Assembly: GCA_016705005.1 (NCBI GenBank)
Contig: JADIZB010000011.1
Coordinates: forward strand, 24,895 to 88,894
DNA from: Bacteroidales bacterium
GTDB lineage: Bacteria; Bacteroidota; Bacteroidia; Bacteroidales; Lentimicrobiaceae
Direction of reading: 5' to 3'
Length of the DNA stretch: 64,000 nucleotides
Below the pieces are notes generated by a model. The model was not told the origin of the DNA, did no database searches, and saw nothing but the letters and a program-made list of their open reading frames with translations. Below, one piece after another: positions 43,360 through 53,150 of the stretch (position 1 is the stretch's first letter; each line of letters begins with the position of its first letter). Position numbers and translations under genes: made by a program.

Positions 43360-43710
43360 TCAGGCTACAGGAGGAGCCCTCAGACCATGAAATAGGGGAA
43401 TGCCTGATTTTGGAGTCAGCACATTTACGATGCCTGAGCCAGCTTCAACTTCCATCCATAACGGATCAGAAATATATTGCTCCATTGAAATATCTGCAGC
43501 TGTAAAAACAAGCAGATACACCGGCAAATCATGCCCGGGACTGAGGGCATCTTCGCGTTTGCAAAGGATTCCCTGCGACATCAGGGTACGGCCAAAAATA
43601 TGATGCTGATGGAAATTAATGATGGATCCCAGGTAAATCCAGAAAACAAGAAAAGCCGTTGCCAGGATGGCAGGTTTGGAGAGCTTTTCTATTATTGTTC
43701 TATAATTCAT
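43360..43710 (-). CDS. small single-TM hypothetical protein upstream of the HmuY operon
   Basis: The 116-aa protein has one N-terminal helix (PAILATAFLVFWIYLGSIINF) followed by HQHHIFG, a histidine-rich juxtamembrane stretch. A soluble tail of about 75 residues contains DLPVYLLVFTAADISMEQY. I do not recognise the family. It lies 142 bp upstream of the T9SS HmuY-like gene in the same direction and may be the first gene of the operon. A -7 element TATCTTTG on the minus strand (fwd 43761-43768) is placed about 50 bp before its start. The histidines could bind haem or metal (inference). Confidence 0.6.
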   Translation of the reverse strand: MNYRTIIEKLSKPAILATAFLVFWIYLGSIINFHQHHIFGRTLMSQGILCKREDALSPGHDLPVYLLVFTAADISMEQYISDPLWMEVEAGSGIVNVLTPKSGIPLFHGLRAPPVA

Positions 43711-43760
43711 CGGGGTGACTGAAGCTGAGTACTTTGCAGCTTTCAGTCATAAAAGTAAGG

Positions 43761-43768
43761 CAAAGATA
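43761..43768 (-). promoter_or_regulatory. -7 promoter element upstream of the HmuY/TonB operon
   Basis: TATCTTTG on the minus strand matches the Bacteroidetes -7 consensus. No clear TTG at -33 and no obvious Fur-type box are seen, so the assignment is tentative. Confidence 0.4.
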
Positions 43769-43950
43769 GTTTATATCTTCTTAGTGAATTAAAAAAAATG
43801 CCCCGGGTGCTAAATATCATCTTTTTAATGAACATAAGTTCGTTAAGCTGAATGTATATCTCACCCTAATAAAGTCAAATAACTATTATTGAGCGAATTA
43901 GAACAAATTCAGGTTTCAGAAATATTCTTTAATTCAGGATCAGTTCCAGA

Positions 43951-45681
43951 TTAACCGCAGAGCACAAGACCATCCGAAATAACGCTTTTCAACTCAGGAT
44001 CTGAATTTTTTATTGTCTCCAGCTGGTCGGTTATACTGGTCATAAGTCCACTGGAATCCTTCCTGCTTTTCAGATATTCATGCATTTCAAGAAACAGCAG
44101 CCATTCTTTTGGAAATTCTGTCAGCACTTTGATATAGAAAGATTGAAAATCACTGATCGGGGTCTTTCCCCCGCGGGCATCGCGCAGCTGCTGATACAGG
44201 CTGTGCCTGTATCTGGCAGTTTCGTCATACAGTATCTTATGGGTATGTTCGGAAGGCGCATCAAAGTTGAATCCAAAGGCATCCGGATCGGCTGCCCCCT
44301 GGTAAGCTGAAATCACATCCTCACCTACAGCCATATCATACCTGCCCCAGTCCGGCCTGAAAAGTACTTCTCCCCTATAGGTAACCGTACAATCAGTAAA
44401 GCCGAAAAGGATATTTTTACCCTTATAGCTTTTCAGATAATTAAATATCCCGTTAACTACGACCCCGGTTTCAAATACCAGTTCCTGTCGCACTCCCGGC
44501 TGAAAACCAGCATCATCAAGTTCGGCTTCACTCATGGCATCAAGCGAAAAGCCGCCGGCTCTCAACCGGCCAACTGGTGAACCGAAACCATTGGCATGAA
44601 ATCTCTTGCTGTGCATGAAGATTTCCCTGTTTCCTGCCGAAAGGCTGGTTGGCCCGGTTGTTCTCAGGTACACAATTTCCCCTTCGTCATAAATGCAATC
44701 TCTGAATGTTCCGCTTACCTGAAGCCCTGAATCAAATTCCACGGTGGCAGTATTGCCCGATGCTTCTGCTCTGTGAACACCAACAGCTCCACCAACCCTG
44801 AGGGCCATCTTGTCAGCGAATTCATTCAATACAGAATTGAGGTGGTTAAAATCGGGAGTAACAAAAAGCTGTGGCTGTTGTGTTGTAATATCAAAATTAT
44901 AATTCACAGCGTCGATGCTGTAAGGAATCTTTTTAACTGCAGGCTTCATACAATTCATGCTTTCGCCGATGGAAGACAGCAAGCCCGCTCCGTAAATTTT
45001 ATAATCCTCAAGATTCCCGATAAGGCCGTATTCAACAGTCCACCAGTGAAGATTACGAATCAAGGCCATTTCACTGGGTCTGCCGATATTTTTTTCAAGA
45101 ACAGATAACCTTGCTTCTGCCTCGGTAATTTCAGCAACACCCGAATACGGGTCGGCTTTCAGAATAGACAAATGCCGGATGGCTTCGTACAATTCATAAT
45201 CCCTTGCCGAAGAAAATGCTTTTGAGCCTATTTCACCGAAAAAACGAAGATGCTCTGAATATTCCGGATCAGCTATAATTGGGGCATGTCCGGCAGCTTC
45301 ATGAATAATATCCGGTGCCGGGGTGTACTCAATCTGGTCGATTGGTCTGATATCGGCAGCGATCACAAGAACTTTGTAGGCCTGGAATTCCATGAAAGCT
45401 GAAGGTGGAATAAAGCCATCCACTGCCACTGCAGCCCATCCTATTTCACTAAGAATCCTGTTCATTCCGTACATATGCGGAATAGAATCGATGCTGATGC
45501 CTGTCTTTTTCAGGCCATTGAGATAGGATCCATGGGCGACTCTGCTCAGGTGCCTGATGTTGCGGCGCATTACATAACGCCATATGGCATGGTCAAGAGC
45601 GGTATATGAATTATAGGGCTGATCGATCACAAGCCCCATCAGGTGCCTGGGAAGTTTATCCAGAACTTCATTAGATTCCAT
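43951..45681 (-). CDS. aromatic amino acid hydroxylase (phenylalanine 4-monooxygenase type), long form
   Basis: The 576-aa protein has its first ~330 residues matching the pterin-dependent hydroxylase fold. The iron ligands are in PDIIHEAAGHAPIIADPEY (H127 and H132), with a glutamate further on in SKAFSSARDYELYEAI. LHWWTVEYGLIGN and YGAGLLSSIGE follow. The C-terminal ~240 residues are an extra domain not found in classical PhhA but shared by long Bacteroidota homologues; its function is unknown. The enzyme would convert Phe to Tyr with tetrahydropterin and O2, feeding the hppD-hmgA-fahA genes about 6 kb away. A tryptophan specificity is possible. Confidence 0.88.
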   Translation of the reverse strand: MESNEVLDKLPRHLMGLVIDQPYNSYTALDHAIWRYVMRRNIRHLSRVAHGSYLNGLKKTGISIDSIPHMYGMNRILSEIGWAAVAVDGFIPPSAFMEFQAYKVLVIAADIRPIDQIEYTPAPDIIHEAAGHAPIIADPEYSEHLRFFGEIGSKAFSSARDYELYEAIRHLSILKADPYSGVAEITEAEARLSVLEKNIGRPSEMALIRNLHWWTVEYGLIGNLEDYKIYGAGLLSSIGESMNCMKPAVKKIPYSIDAVNYNFDITTQQPQLFVTPDFNHLNSVLNEFADKMALRVGGAVGVHRAEASGNTATVEFDSGLQVSGTFRDCIYDEGEIVYLRTTGPTSLSAGNREIFMHSKRFHANGFGSPVGRLRAGGFSLDAMSEAELDDAGFQPGVRQELVFETGVVVNGIFNYLKSYKGKNILFGFTDCTVTYRGEVLFRPDWGRYDMAVGEDVISAYQGAADPDAFGFNFDAPSEHTHKILYDETARYRHSLYQQLRDARGGKTPISDFQSFYIKVLTEFPKEWLLFLEMHEYLKSRKDSSGLMTSITDQLETIKNSDPELKSVISDGLVLCG

Positions 45682-45857
45682 AAACAGGTTGTTTACATTT
45701 GCAGACTGGCAATCTGTATTCGTTTTTCTTAATCTACCGGACCGGAAAAAGTAACAATGACCTCATCAGCATTTAGAATGACTCTGAGGTTTCACTTGGG
45801 TCGTTTTCCTGAGAAGCAACAATAAAATTTCAGCATTTCTTTACAAGTAACAATCAT

Positions 45858-47069
45858 ATGGGTATTAAAGTTTATGCAGCAATTCCGGTATTGAATGAGT
45901 TGGAAAATCTTCCGGGACTATTGGAAGACCTTCTGAATCAGCAGAATATAGAATGGGTAGCATTGCTTTGCATAAACCAGCCTGAAGAGTGGTGGAAAAT
46001 TACTGAAAAAATTTCAATCTGCAACAACAACAAGGCATCGGTTGAATTGTTGAAATCAAAGGCTATCCCTGGCCTCCACATCATAGATAAAAGCAGTCCG
46101 GGCAACGGATGGATCGGAAAAAACCACGGCGTTGGCTGGGCCAGAAAAACAGCCATGGATGCTGCCTCCGGTATCGCCGGTTCCGACGATCTTATAGTCA
46201 GCATGGATGCCGATACCAGGTATTCGTCCTGTTTTTTTCAATCGGTGGTTGATTCATTTGAGCGACATCCGGGAGCCGCCGGCCTGTCTGCACCATATTA
46301 TCATGATTTAACCGGCGATGTAACCGCAGATCGCTGTATTCTGAGATATGAGATTTATATGAGGAATTTTGCCTTGAATATGCTGCTGATTGATAATCCG
46401 TATGCTTTTTCAGCCATTGGTTCTGGTATGGCATGCACTGCAGGCAGCTACCGGAAAATCGGGGGCATGACTCCAAAAATGAGCGGTGAAGATTTTTACT
46501 TTATTCAGAAACTCAGGAAATCCGGCAACATTATTATCGACAGCGGAGTTTATGTAAAACCGGCATCCAGGTTCTCCGACAGGGTATACTTCGGTACCGG
46601 TCCTGCCATGATAAAAGGGAGGGAAGGAAATTGGGACAGCTATCCCATATATCATACAAATGCATTTGAACCGGTACAAAAAACGTACAATCTGTTTTCT
46701 GATCTGTTTGATAATGACATCAATACACCCATGGATGCTTTCCTGTACACTGTAACCCGGGGGCAGGCAATCTGGCAGCCGCTGAGAAACAATGCTGCAA
46801 CACGCGGAAGTTTTGTCAGAGCGTGTATGCAACGTGTGGATGCACTCAGGATACTTCAATTCCTTAAGGAAAAGAATGGAAATTATCCCGGAAACAATGA
46901 ACAGCGTTTGAAAGTATTTCTCGAAAGCAGGTTCAATACCGGAAAAGAAATAAATCAGATCCTCCGGAATCTGAACTTTGCATCTTCAGAAATCCGGCAT
47001 CTGGACACCATCCGGAATTTCATGTCGGAACAGGAATTACTTTTACAGAAACAAAAAGGAATCGTTTGA
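45858..47069 (+). CDS. glycosyltransferase family 2 protein
   Basis: The 403-aa cytoplasmic protein has a GT-A fold: KVYAAIPVLNELENLPGLLEDLL at the N-terminus, then GWIGKNHGVGWARKTAMD, and the nucleotide-sugar metal motif VSMDADTRY (D-x-D). The acceptor-side GGMTPKMSGEDFYFIQKLRKSG has the conserved ED pair. There is no membrane helix. The product and acceptor cannot be deduced. The stop codon overlaps the miaA-like start by one base (TGATG), implying translational coupling to an unrelated tRNA-modification gene. Confidence 0.85.
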   Translation: MGIKVYAAIPVLNELENLPGLLEDLLNQQNIEWVALLCINQPEEWWKITEKISICNNNKASVELLKSKAIPGLHIIDKSSPGNGWIGKNHGVGWARKTAMDAASGIAGSDDLIVSMDADTRYSSCFFQSVVDSFERHPGAAGLSAPYYHDLTGDVTADRCILRYEIYMRNFALNMLLIDNPYAFSAIGSGMACTAGSYRKIGGMTPKMSGEDFYFIQKLRKSGNIIIDSGVYVKPASRFSDRVYFGTGPAMIKGREGNWDSYPIYHTNAFEPVQKTYNLFSDLFDNDINTPMDAFLYTVTRGQAIWQPLRNNAATRGSFVRACMQRVDALRILQFLKEKNGNYPGNNEQRLKVFLESRFNTGKEINQILRNLNFASSEIRHLDTIRNFMSEQELLLQKQKGIV

Positions 47070-48001
47070 TGGATAGACAACATATTGTAATACTGGGCCC
47101 GACAGCGACCGGAAAAACAAGACTTGCAGCGCTGGTTGCAAAAGGAATCGGTGGTGAAATCATCTCGGCCGATTCACGTCAGGTATATCGTGGCATGGAT
47201 CTCGGCACCGGAAAGGATATTCTCGATTATGTTGTTGATGGCAAAGCAATTCCCTTCCATCTGATCAACATAGTGGATGCCGGCAGTCAGTATAGTATTT
47301 TCGACTATCAGCGTGATTTTGCGGAAGCTGCGAACAGTATACAGACAAGAAATCGCACCATAATTATCTGTGGCGGTAGCGGTATGTATCTTGAATCTGC
47401 CCTGGGGTTGTATCATCTTGTTGAAACCCCTGCCGATGAAAAATTCCGAAAAGAAGCAGAAGAACTGCCCGACGAAGTATTGTTACATATGCTTGCTTCT
47501 CTGCGACCCCTCCACAATACAACCGATACAACGGACAGGAAACGTTTGATCAGAGCCATTGAAATAGCCAGGGCAGAAACGGCTGGCGGGCAGAAAAACA
47601 CCAAAACACCCATATCGTCTGTGACCACAGATAACAGCGTGGTATTCGGCATCCGTTTCCCCCGAAGTATAATCCGGCAGCGTATAACCGAAAGACTTGA
47701 GCTCAGAATAAAAGAGGGAATGTTGAACGAAGTTGAATCTTTGCTGAACAGTGGGATAAAACCTGAAGACCTCATTTACTATGGCCTGGAATACAAATAC
47801 CTTACGCTTCACCTGACTGGAAAAATCAGTGCAGATGAGATGTTTTCGCTGCTCAATACCGCCATTCATCAGTTTGCCAAACGTCAGATGACCTGGTTCA
47901 GAAGGATGGAGAAAAAAGGCATTCGCATTCACTGGCTCGACGGCACCAATGGAGCTGAGAAAAATGCAACCGGCATCATCAGGATGGTCAGCAAACAATG
48001 A
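47069..48001 (+). CDS. miaA: tRNA dimethylallyltransferase
   Basis: The 310-aa enzyme adds a dimethylallyl group to A37 of tRNAs reading UNN codons. It has the P-loop LGPTATGKTRLA at the N-terminus, EIISADSRQVYRGMDLGTGK (catalytic Asp and dimethylallyl site), ICGGSGMYLESAL, TDRKRLIRAIEIARA, and the anticodon-stem part FAKRQMTWFRRM near the C-terminus. The usual YxALGYKE segment reads YYGLEYKYL, which marks it as the divergent MiaA form seen in Bacteroidota as a second copy. The start is the ATG at 47069, overlapping the preceding stop. Confidence 0.92.
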   Translation: MDRQHIVILGPTATGKTRLAALVAKGIGGEIISADSRQVYRGMDLGTGKDILDYVVDGKAIPFHLINIVDAGSQYSIFDYQRDFAEAANSIQTRNRTIIICGGSGMYLESALGLYHLVETPADEKFRKEAEELPDEVLLHMLASLRPLHNTTDTTDRKRLIRAIEIARAETAGGQKNTKTPISSVTTDNSVVFGIRFPRSIIRQRITERLELRIKEGMLNEVESLLNSGIKPEDLIYYGLEYKYLTLHLTGKISADEMFSLLNTAIHQFAKRQMTWFRRMEKKGIRIHWLDGTNGAEKNATGIIRMVSKQ

Positions 48002-48104
48002 GTATTTACAAGTGGTGAGTAAACAATTCTTTGGAAAGGTTGTTTATGCATATATTAAAAATGTTAAACAAATACCTTCCATTTTCAGTTTTGAACACTT
48101 GACC

Positions 48105-50495
48105 ATGAAAAGAATATTCCTGACAGGAATCCTGTATATCACTATTATTCAATTATTTGCCCAGAATGGCACCATCCGCGGCAGGGTTTTTAATGAAAAA
48201 AACAATGAACCCCTTCCCTTTACCAACATCATCATTTTTGGTACAACCATTGGTTCAACCTCCGATCTTGATGGCAATTTTATATTCACCGGAATCAAGC
48301 CGGGTTTCGTAAAGCTTGCTGCTTCGTCGGTGGGGTTCGAAAGTTACGTCAGCGAAGAATTTCAGGTGACCAATGCGAAAACTGTTTTCATTGACATTCC
48401 GTTGCGTGAGACCAGCATACAGCTCGAACAGGTGATTGTAAAAGCATCGCCTTTCCGGAAGACTGAAGAAAGTCCGGTTTCGATGAGAACTCTCGGAATC
48501 AGTGAAATTGAAAAGAACCCGGGAGCCAACCGCGATATCAGCAAAGTGATTCAGGCACTTCCGGGAGTTGCATCAACGGTTTCGTTCCGTAACGATTTGA
48601 TTGTAAGAGGAGGAGGACCCAGCGAAAACCGATTTTACCTCGATGGGATCGAGATTCCCAACCTCAATCACTTTGCCACCCAGGGGGCATCCGGAGGTCC
48701 AGTAGGTATAGTGAATGTGGATTTTATCAGGGAAGTTGACTTCTATTCAGGTGCATTTCCTGCCAACCGGGGGAATACTCTGAGTTCTGTTCTCGAAATG
48801 AGACAGATTGATGGAAACAAAGAAAAAATTGTTTTCAAAGGCTCTGTCGGCGCTTCTGATCTTTCGCTCGCCCTCAACGGCCCATTAAGTGAGAAAACGA
48901 CTTTTCTTTTCTCAGCCAGAAGATCTTATCTTCAGTTTCTGTTCGATGTCATCGGTTTGCCCTTCCTGCCTACCTACAACGATTTTCAGTTTAAAGTAAA
49001 AACCCGTTTCGATCTGAAAAACGAGCTGACACTGGTAGGAATTGGTGCCATTGACCAGTTCAGGCTGAACACCGGCATCCGGAACCCGACAGAGGACCAG
49101 CAATACATCCTCAACTTTCTGCCGGTCAATGAGCAGTGGAACTATGCCATTGGTGCAGTTTACAAGCATTTCAGAACCAATTCGTTCGACACATGGGTTT
49201 TCAGCCGGAATATGCTCAACAACGAAGCATACAAATACGAAAACAACGACGAAACCAAACCCAAAACACTGGATTACGTGTCGCAGGAAATGGAAAACAA
49301 GTTTCGCTATGAAAATTCAGGCAGGCTGGGTGATTATAAGCTGATTGCCGGTGGTGGCGGAGAGTATGCAAGATATACCACCACAACTTTCCAGGAAGTT
49401 TTCATCCCGCTTCCTTACGACACGATCCGACAAATTAACTACAGCTCAGAGATAGACCTCTTCAGGTACCATCTTTTCGGTCAACTCAGCCGGAATTTCA
49501 ATAATGACAGACTGGTCCTTTCGCTCGGGCTTCGTACTGACGGAAATTCCTTTTCTGAAAACATGTCAAATCCTTTGAATCAGTTATCACCAAGATTCAG
49601 CGCTGCCTACGCAGTCAGGCCAAAGTTTTTCATCAATTTCAATACAGGCCGGTATTTCCAGCAGCCGGCCTATACCACGCTCGGTTACAGAAACACTGAC
49701 GGTATTCTGGAAAATAAGTCCAACAACCTGAAGTACATTGCCACCAATCATCTGGTCGGTGGAGTAGAATACAGAAGGCGTGACGATGCAAAGATGACCA
49801 TTGAAGGATTCTATAAGTCATACAGCAATTACCCTGTTTCGGTCAATGATTCCATTTCGCTGGCAAACAAAGGCGGCGATTTCGGCGTAGCAGGCAACGA
49901 GGAGGTAACATCAACGGGCAAAGGAAGGGCTTATGGAATGGAAGTTTATGTGCGTGACCGTATTATGGATAAGATCACCCTTATACTGTCCTATACTTTT
50001 GTCAGAAGCGAGTTCATGGATGCAGCTGAAAAATTCATACCTTCATCCTGGGATAACCGGCACCTGCTGAATCTGCTGCTTTCCAGGGAATTTAAGCGAA
50101 ACTGGAACCTGGGTGCCAGGTGGCGTTTTGTTGGTGGATCTCCATACACCCCATGGGACAAAGAGCGCTCTGCCCTAACATCCGCCTGGGATGTAAGACA
50201 ACAGGGTTATCTTGATTTCAGCAGGTTCAATACACTGAGAACCGGCAACTTCCACCAGCTGGATGTTCGGCTCGACAAACAATACTTTTTTAATAAATGG
50301 TCGCTCAACCTGTATGTTGACATCCAGAATCTTTACAACTTTAAACAGGAAGGGCCTCCAAACCTGCTTACACAGACGGATGAAAATGGCATTAACCTGA
50401 TCGATCCGGCAAATCCCGGCAAATACCTTTTAAAAGAGGTTGGAAATCCATCGGGTACAGTTCTACCTACCATTGGTATTATCGTTGAATTTTAA
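48105..50495 (+). CDS. TonB-dependent receptor with carboxypeptidase-like N-domain
   Basis: The 796-aa protein has a signal peptide (KRIFLTGILYITIIQLFAQ), a CarboxypepD_reg-like domain (GTIRGRVFNEKNNEPLPFTNIIIFG), and a plug with QLEQVIVKASPFRKTEESPVSMRTLG and DLIVRGGGPSENRFYLDG. The barrel ends VLPTIGIIVEF. The plug type resembles receptors of the CirA/FecA-like group of Bacteroidota, with unknown ligand. The ATG at 48105 begins the signal peptide; the frame is open upstream into miaA but that part is not conserved-looking. A DUF2271 protein follows 12 bp later. Confidence 0.9.
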   Translation: MKRIFLTGILYITIIQLFAQNGTIRGRVFNEKNNEPLPFTNIIIFGTTIGSTSDLDGNFIFTGIKPGFVKLAASSVGFESYVSEEFQVTNAKTVFIDIPLRETSIQLEQVIVKASPFRKTEESPVSMRTLGISEIEKNPGANRDISKVIQALPGVASTVSFRNDLIVRGGGPSENRFYLDGIEIPNLNHFATQGASGGPVGIVNVDFIREVDFYSGAFPANRGNTLSSVLEMRQIDGNKEKIVFKGSVGASDLSLALNGPLSEKTTFLFSARRSYLQFLFDVIGLPFLPTYNDFQFKVKTRFDLKNELTLVGIGAIDQFRLNTGIRNPTEDQQYILNFLPVNEQWNYAIGAVYKHFRTNSFDTWVFSRNMLNNEAYKYENNDETKPKTLDYVSQEMENKFRYENSGRLGDYKLIAGGGGEYARYTTTTFQEVFIPLPYDTIRQINYSSEIDLFRYHLFGQLSRNFNNDRLVLSLGLRTDGNSFSENMSNPLNQLSPRFSAAYAVRPKFFINFNTGRYFQQPAYTTLGYRNTDGILENKSNNLKYIATNHLVGGVEYRRRDDAKMTIEGFYKSYSNYPVSVNDSISLANKGGDFGVAGNEEVTSTGKGRAYGMEVYVRDRIMDKITLILSYTFVRSEFMDAAEKFIPSSWDNRHLLNLLLSREFKRNWNLGARWRFVGGSPYTPWDKERSALTSAWDVRQQGYLDFSRFNTLRTGNFHQLDVRLDKQYFFNKWSLNLYVDIQNLYNFKQEGPPNLLTQTDENGINLIDPANPGKYLLKEVGNPSGTVLPTIGIIVEF

Positions 50496-50507
50496 CAATA
50501 AGTTACG

Positions 50508-51293
50508 ATGAATAAGATACACCCAACAACCCGTTTGATCATTTCTCAGGTCACTTTACTGTTTTTAATCCTGACATCGGTCAATGTTTCTTACGGGCAA
50601 ACCGATAAGAAGAAAAACAATTCACCAGCAAATGAAATCATAACAACCAATGTGGATGGCCTGGGTTTGGTCCTGACCATTGACTTCCGGAAAGGGCCCG
50701 GGCACAACCATCCGCTGATGGCCATCTGGATTGAAGATATTGAAGGCAACTATATCCAGACGCTTTATGTTTCACAATCCATTGCAAAAGGAGTATTTGC
50801 TTTCGGAGACAAAACAACCGGCAAATGGAAACCCGGTGAAATATTGAGACCTGCAGCACTGCCATATTGGTCACATAAAAGAAACGTCATCAACGATAAG
50901 GGCAATTATATGCCGAGGCCGGGTTATGAAGTGGCAGATGCTTATTCAGGAGCTACACCCCGTTCAGATTTCCGCCTGATTACCAGGACCGACACCGTGA
51001 TGGGTAAGAAATTCCGAATTTTGTGCGAAATCAATCAATCGTGGGACTGGAACAACCACTGGACAAATACGAAATTTCCGGATGATGCCGAATATAAAAC
51101 TTCATCGCAACCTGCTGTGGTTTACGCAGGCGAAATAGATCCACTGAAGGCAGGGGAAATCATCGGTCTTAAACCCATCGGCCGGAGCCACCATTCGGGC
51201 GCTGATGGCAATCTCTACCAGGATCTGGAGACACTCACATCTGCACTCAAAATTGTATCAGGAATCACAGTGACTACAGGTCACCTGAAGTAG
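50508..51293 (+). CDS. DUF2271 family periplasmic protein
   Basis: The 261-aa exported protein has a signal peptide ending SVNVSYGQ. The DUF2271 body has LVLTIDFRKGPGHNHPLMAIWIEDIEGNYIQTLYVS, LRPAALPYWSHKR, and GATPRSDFRLITR. Its function is unknown; family members are often encoded with PepSY or flavin-associated proteins and TonB receptors and are suggested to be redox or metal related. It is directly downstream of the TonB receptor and almost certainly co-transcribed. The 3' end converges with pcm, leaving 4 bp. Confidence 0.75.
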   Translation: MNKIHPTTRLIISQVTLLFLILTSVNVSYGQTDKKKNNSPANEIITTNVDGLGLVLTIDFRKGPGHNHPLMAIWIEDIEGNYIQTLYVSQSIAKGVFAFGDKTTGKWKPGEILRPAALPYWSHKRNVINDKGNYMPRPGYEVADAYSGATPRSDFRLITRTDTVMGKKFRILCEINQSWDWNNHWTNTKFPDDAEYKTSSQPAVVYAGEIDPLKAGEIIGLKPIGRSHHSGADGNLYQDLETLTSALKIVSGITVTTGHLK

Positions 51294-51297
51294 CGGA

Positions 51298-51960
51298 CTA
51301 ATCGTTGGCTTTATCACCAAGCAGGGGAACGAAGCGAAAACGACCATGATGATTGGTTTTCAGGCTGCCGTCAGGCATTTTCTCGAGTGTTGTCATGAGT
51401 TGTGAATCTCCCTCGTCAACAGGGATTACGAGGATACCTCCGGGCTTCAGTTGATCAGCAAGGGCATCAGGAATAAAAGGAGCACCGGCTGTAACAATAA
51501 TTTTATCAAATGGGGCAAAGGCCGGTAATCCTTTGTATCCGTCGCCAAAAAAAACCTTTACCGAATATCCCATTTTCGGGAGATACTCCTTTGCTCTTGT
51601 AAACAGAACCCTTTGCCGTTCGATAGAAAACACCTTAGCTCCCATCTGGTAGAGAATACTGGCCTGATAACCTGAACCGGTGCCCACTTCAAGCACCTTA
51701 TCTCCTCTTCGGATGCGCAGTAGTTCTGTCTGGAAAGCCACTGTGAAAGGTTGAGAAATCGTTTGCCCTGCACCAATGGGAAAAGCTTTGTCTTCGTAGG
51801 CAAATTCAAGAAATCCGGAGTCAAAGAAGAGGTGGCGGGGAACAGCCTCCATTGCTTTCAGCACGTTTTCATCCTTGATCCCCTTGCTGCGGATACTCTC
51901 TACCAACTTCTTCCTGAGCCCCTTGTGACGGAAAGTATCAGCTAATTTATAATCAGTCAT
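51298..51960 (-). CDS. pcm: protein-L-isoaspartate O-methyltransferase
   Basis: The 220-aa enzyme methylates isoaspartyl residues in aged proteins with SAM. It begins MTDYKLADTFRHKGLRKKLVE. Family motifs are VPRHLFFDSGFLEFAYEDKAFPIGAGQTISQPFTVA, the SAM loop DKVLEVGTGSGYQASIL, and VFFGDGYKGLPAFAPFDKIIVTAGAPFIP. The length matches the standard Pcm. It is divergent from the oxidoreductase gene, with 87 bp between starts. Confidence 0.95.
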   Translation of the reverse strand: MTDYKLADTFRHKGLRKKLVESIRSKGIKDENVLKAMEAVPRHLFFDSGFLEFAYEDKAFPIGAGQTISQPFTVAFQTELLRIRRGDKVLEVGTGSGYQASILYQMGAKVFSIERQRVLFTRAKEYLPKMGYSVKVFFGDGYKGLPAFAPFDKIIVTAGAPFIPDALADQLKPGGILVIPVDEGDSQLMTTLEKMPDGSLKTNHHGRFRFVPLLGDKAND

Positions 51961-52047
51961 GTAGTAAAACGAATGTTTCCATTTTTGTGGCTAAATTAGT
52001 AATTTCGCAAAGTTTTACTAACCAACCACCGATCAATTTCACTGTTT

Positions 52048-53034
52048 ATGCTCAGAATAGGAGTACTTGGCGCAGGCCACCTGGGAAAAATACATATCAA
52101 ATGTATAAAGCAAATCGCTAAATATCAACTCGTTGGCTTCTATGATGCCGATGCGGAAAATGCTGCAAATGTTGAAAAAGATCTTGATGTCCGCTGTTTT
52201 GAAGGGATTGATGAACTGATTGATCAGGTGGATGTGGTTGATATCGTTACCCCTACCCTCTCCCATTTCGATTGCGCTTCCCGTTCTCTGAGGAAATTCA
52301 GACATGTTTTCATTGAAAAACCAGTGGTAACCACTCCTGATGAAGCACTCGACCTGATCAAACTTGCTGGTGAAGCCGGCGTTAAAGTTCAGGTCGGCCA
52401 TGTTGAACGTTTTAACCCGGCTTTTATCGCCGCAGCTCCTTTCATCGATAATCCAATGTTTATTGAAACACACCGGCTGGCTCAGTTCAATCCACGTGGC
52501 ACAGATGTTCCGGTTATCCTTGACCTTATGATCCACGACCTTGATATCGTGCTCAGTGTTGTAAAATCAGACATCAGGAAAATCAGTGCCAGTGGTGTTT
52601 CGGTGGTAAGTGACACCCCCGATATTGCCAATGCCCGTGTTGAATTTGCCAATGGTTGTGTGGCAAACCTTACGGCCAGCAGAATATCTATGAAAAATAT
52701 GCGCAAGTCGCGTTTCTTTCAGCGCGATGCATACATCTCCGTTGATTTCCTTGAAAAAACCTCTGAAATCATCAGGATGCGCAGTGTAGATCCCGACACT
52801 GCCGACCCTCTCGCCATGATTCTCGATCTCGGACCCGGCAAACAACCGAAACAAATCCTTTTCGATAAACCCGAAATCAGGCCCATCAATGCCATTATGA
52901 CCGAGCTTGAGAGTTTCGCCGATGCCATTGAGAACAACACTACTCCTCCGGTCACCATTAACGATGGTTATGCAGCGCTTGACCTCGCTTACCGCATCAT
53001 TGAGAAAATGAAACATGCCGCTAACTTAGCCTGA
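52048..53034 (+). CDS. Gfo/Idh/MocA family NAD(P)-dependent oxidoreductase
   Basis: The 328-aa protein has the Rossmann motif LGAGHLGKIHIKCI at residues 6-19. HVFIEKPVVTTPDEALDLI (the EKP motif of this family) follows, then the C-terminal sheet domain with VQVGHVERFNPAF and DLMIHDLDIVLSVV, the latter containing the conserved H-D pair. VGHVERFNPAF is characteristic of the subgroup around lipid A or nucleotide-sugar dehydrogenases, but the substrate is not certain. It opens a plus-strand run with a lipoprotein and a sugar transferase, consistent with surface polysaccharide work. Confidence 0.88.
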   Translation: MLRIGVLGAGHLGKIHIKCIKQIAKYQLVGFYDADAENAANVEKDLDVRCFEGIDELIDQVDVVDIVTPTLSHFDCASRSLRKFRHVFIEKPVVTTPDEALDLIKLAGEAGVKVQVGHVERFNPAFIAAAPFIDNPMFIETHRLAQFNPRGTDVPVILDLMIHDLDIVLSVVKSDIRKISASGVSVVSDTPDIANARVEFANGCVANLTASRISMKNMRKSRFFQRDAYISVDFLEKTSEIIRMRSVDPDTADPLAMILDLGPGKQPKQILFDKPEIRPINAIMTELESFADAIENNTTPPVTINDGYAALDLAYRIIEKMKHAANLA

Positions 53035-53150
53035 TTCAACTACTTCCGGAAAATTCTGTTTTTTTTCATAAATATTGGTTCTTTTGGCAATAAAATGCCC
53101 GGCAAAGCGTTCATTTTTCATTACAGGAGGCAAGTGATAAGGGTTTACTT

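Noticed and set aside
47949..48104. N-terminal extension of the TonB receptor into miaA
   Set aside because: The added 52 residues precede a normal signal peptide that begins at 48105.
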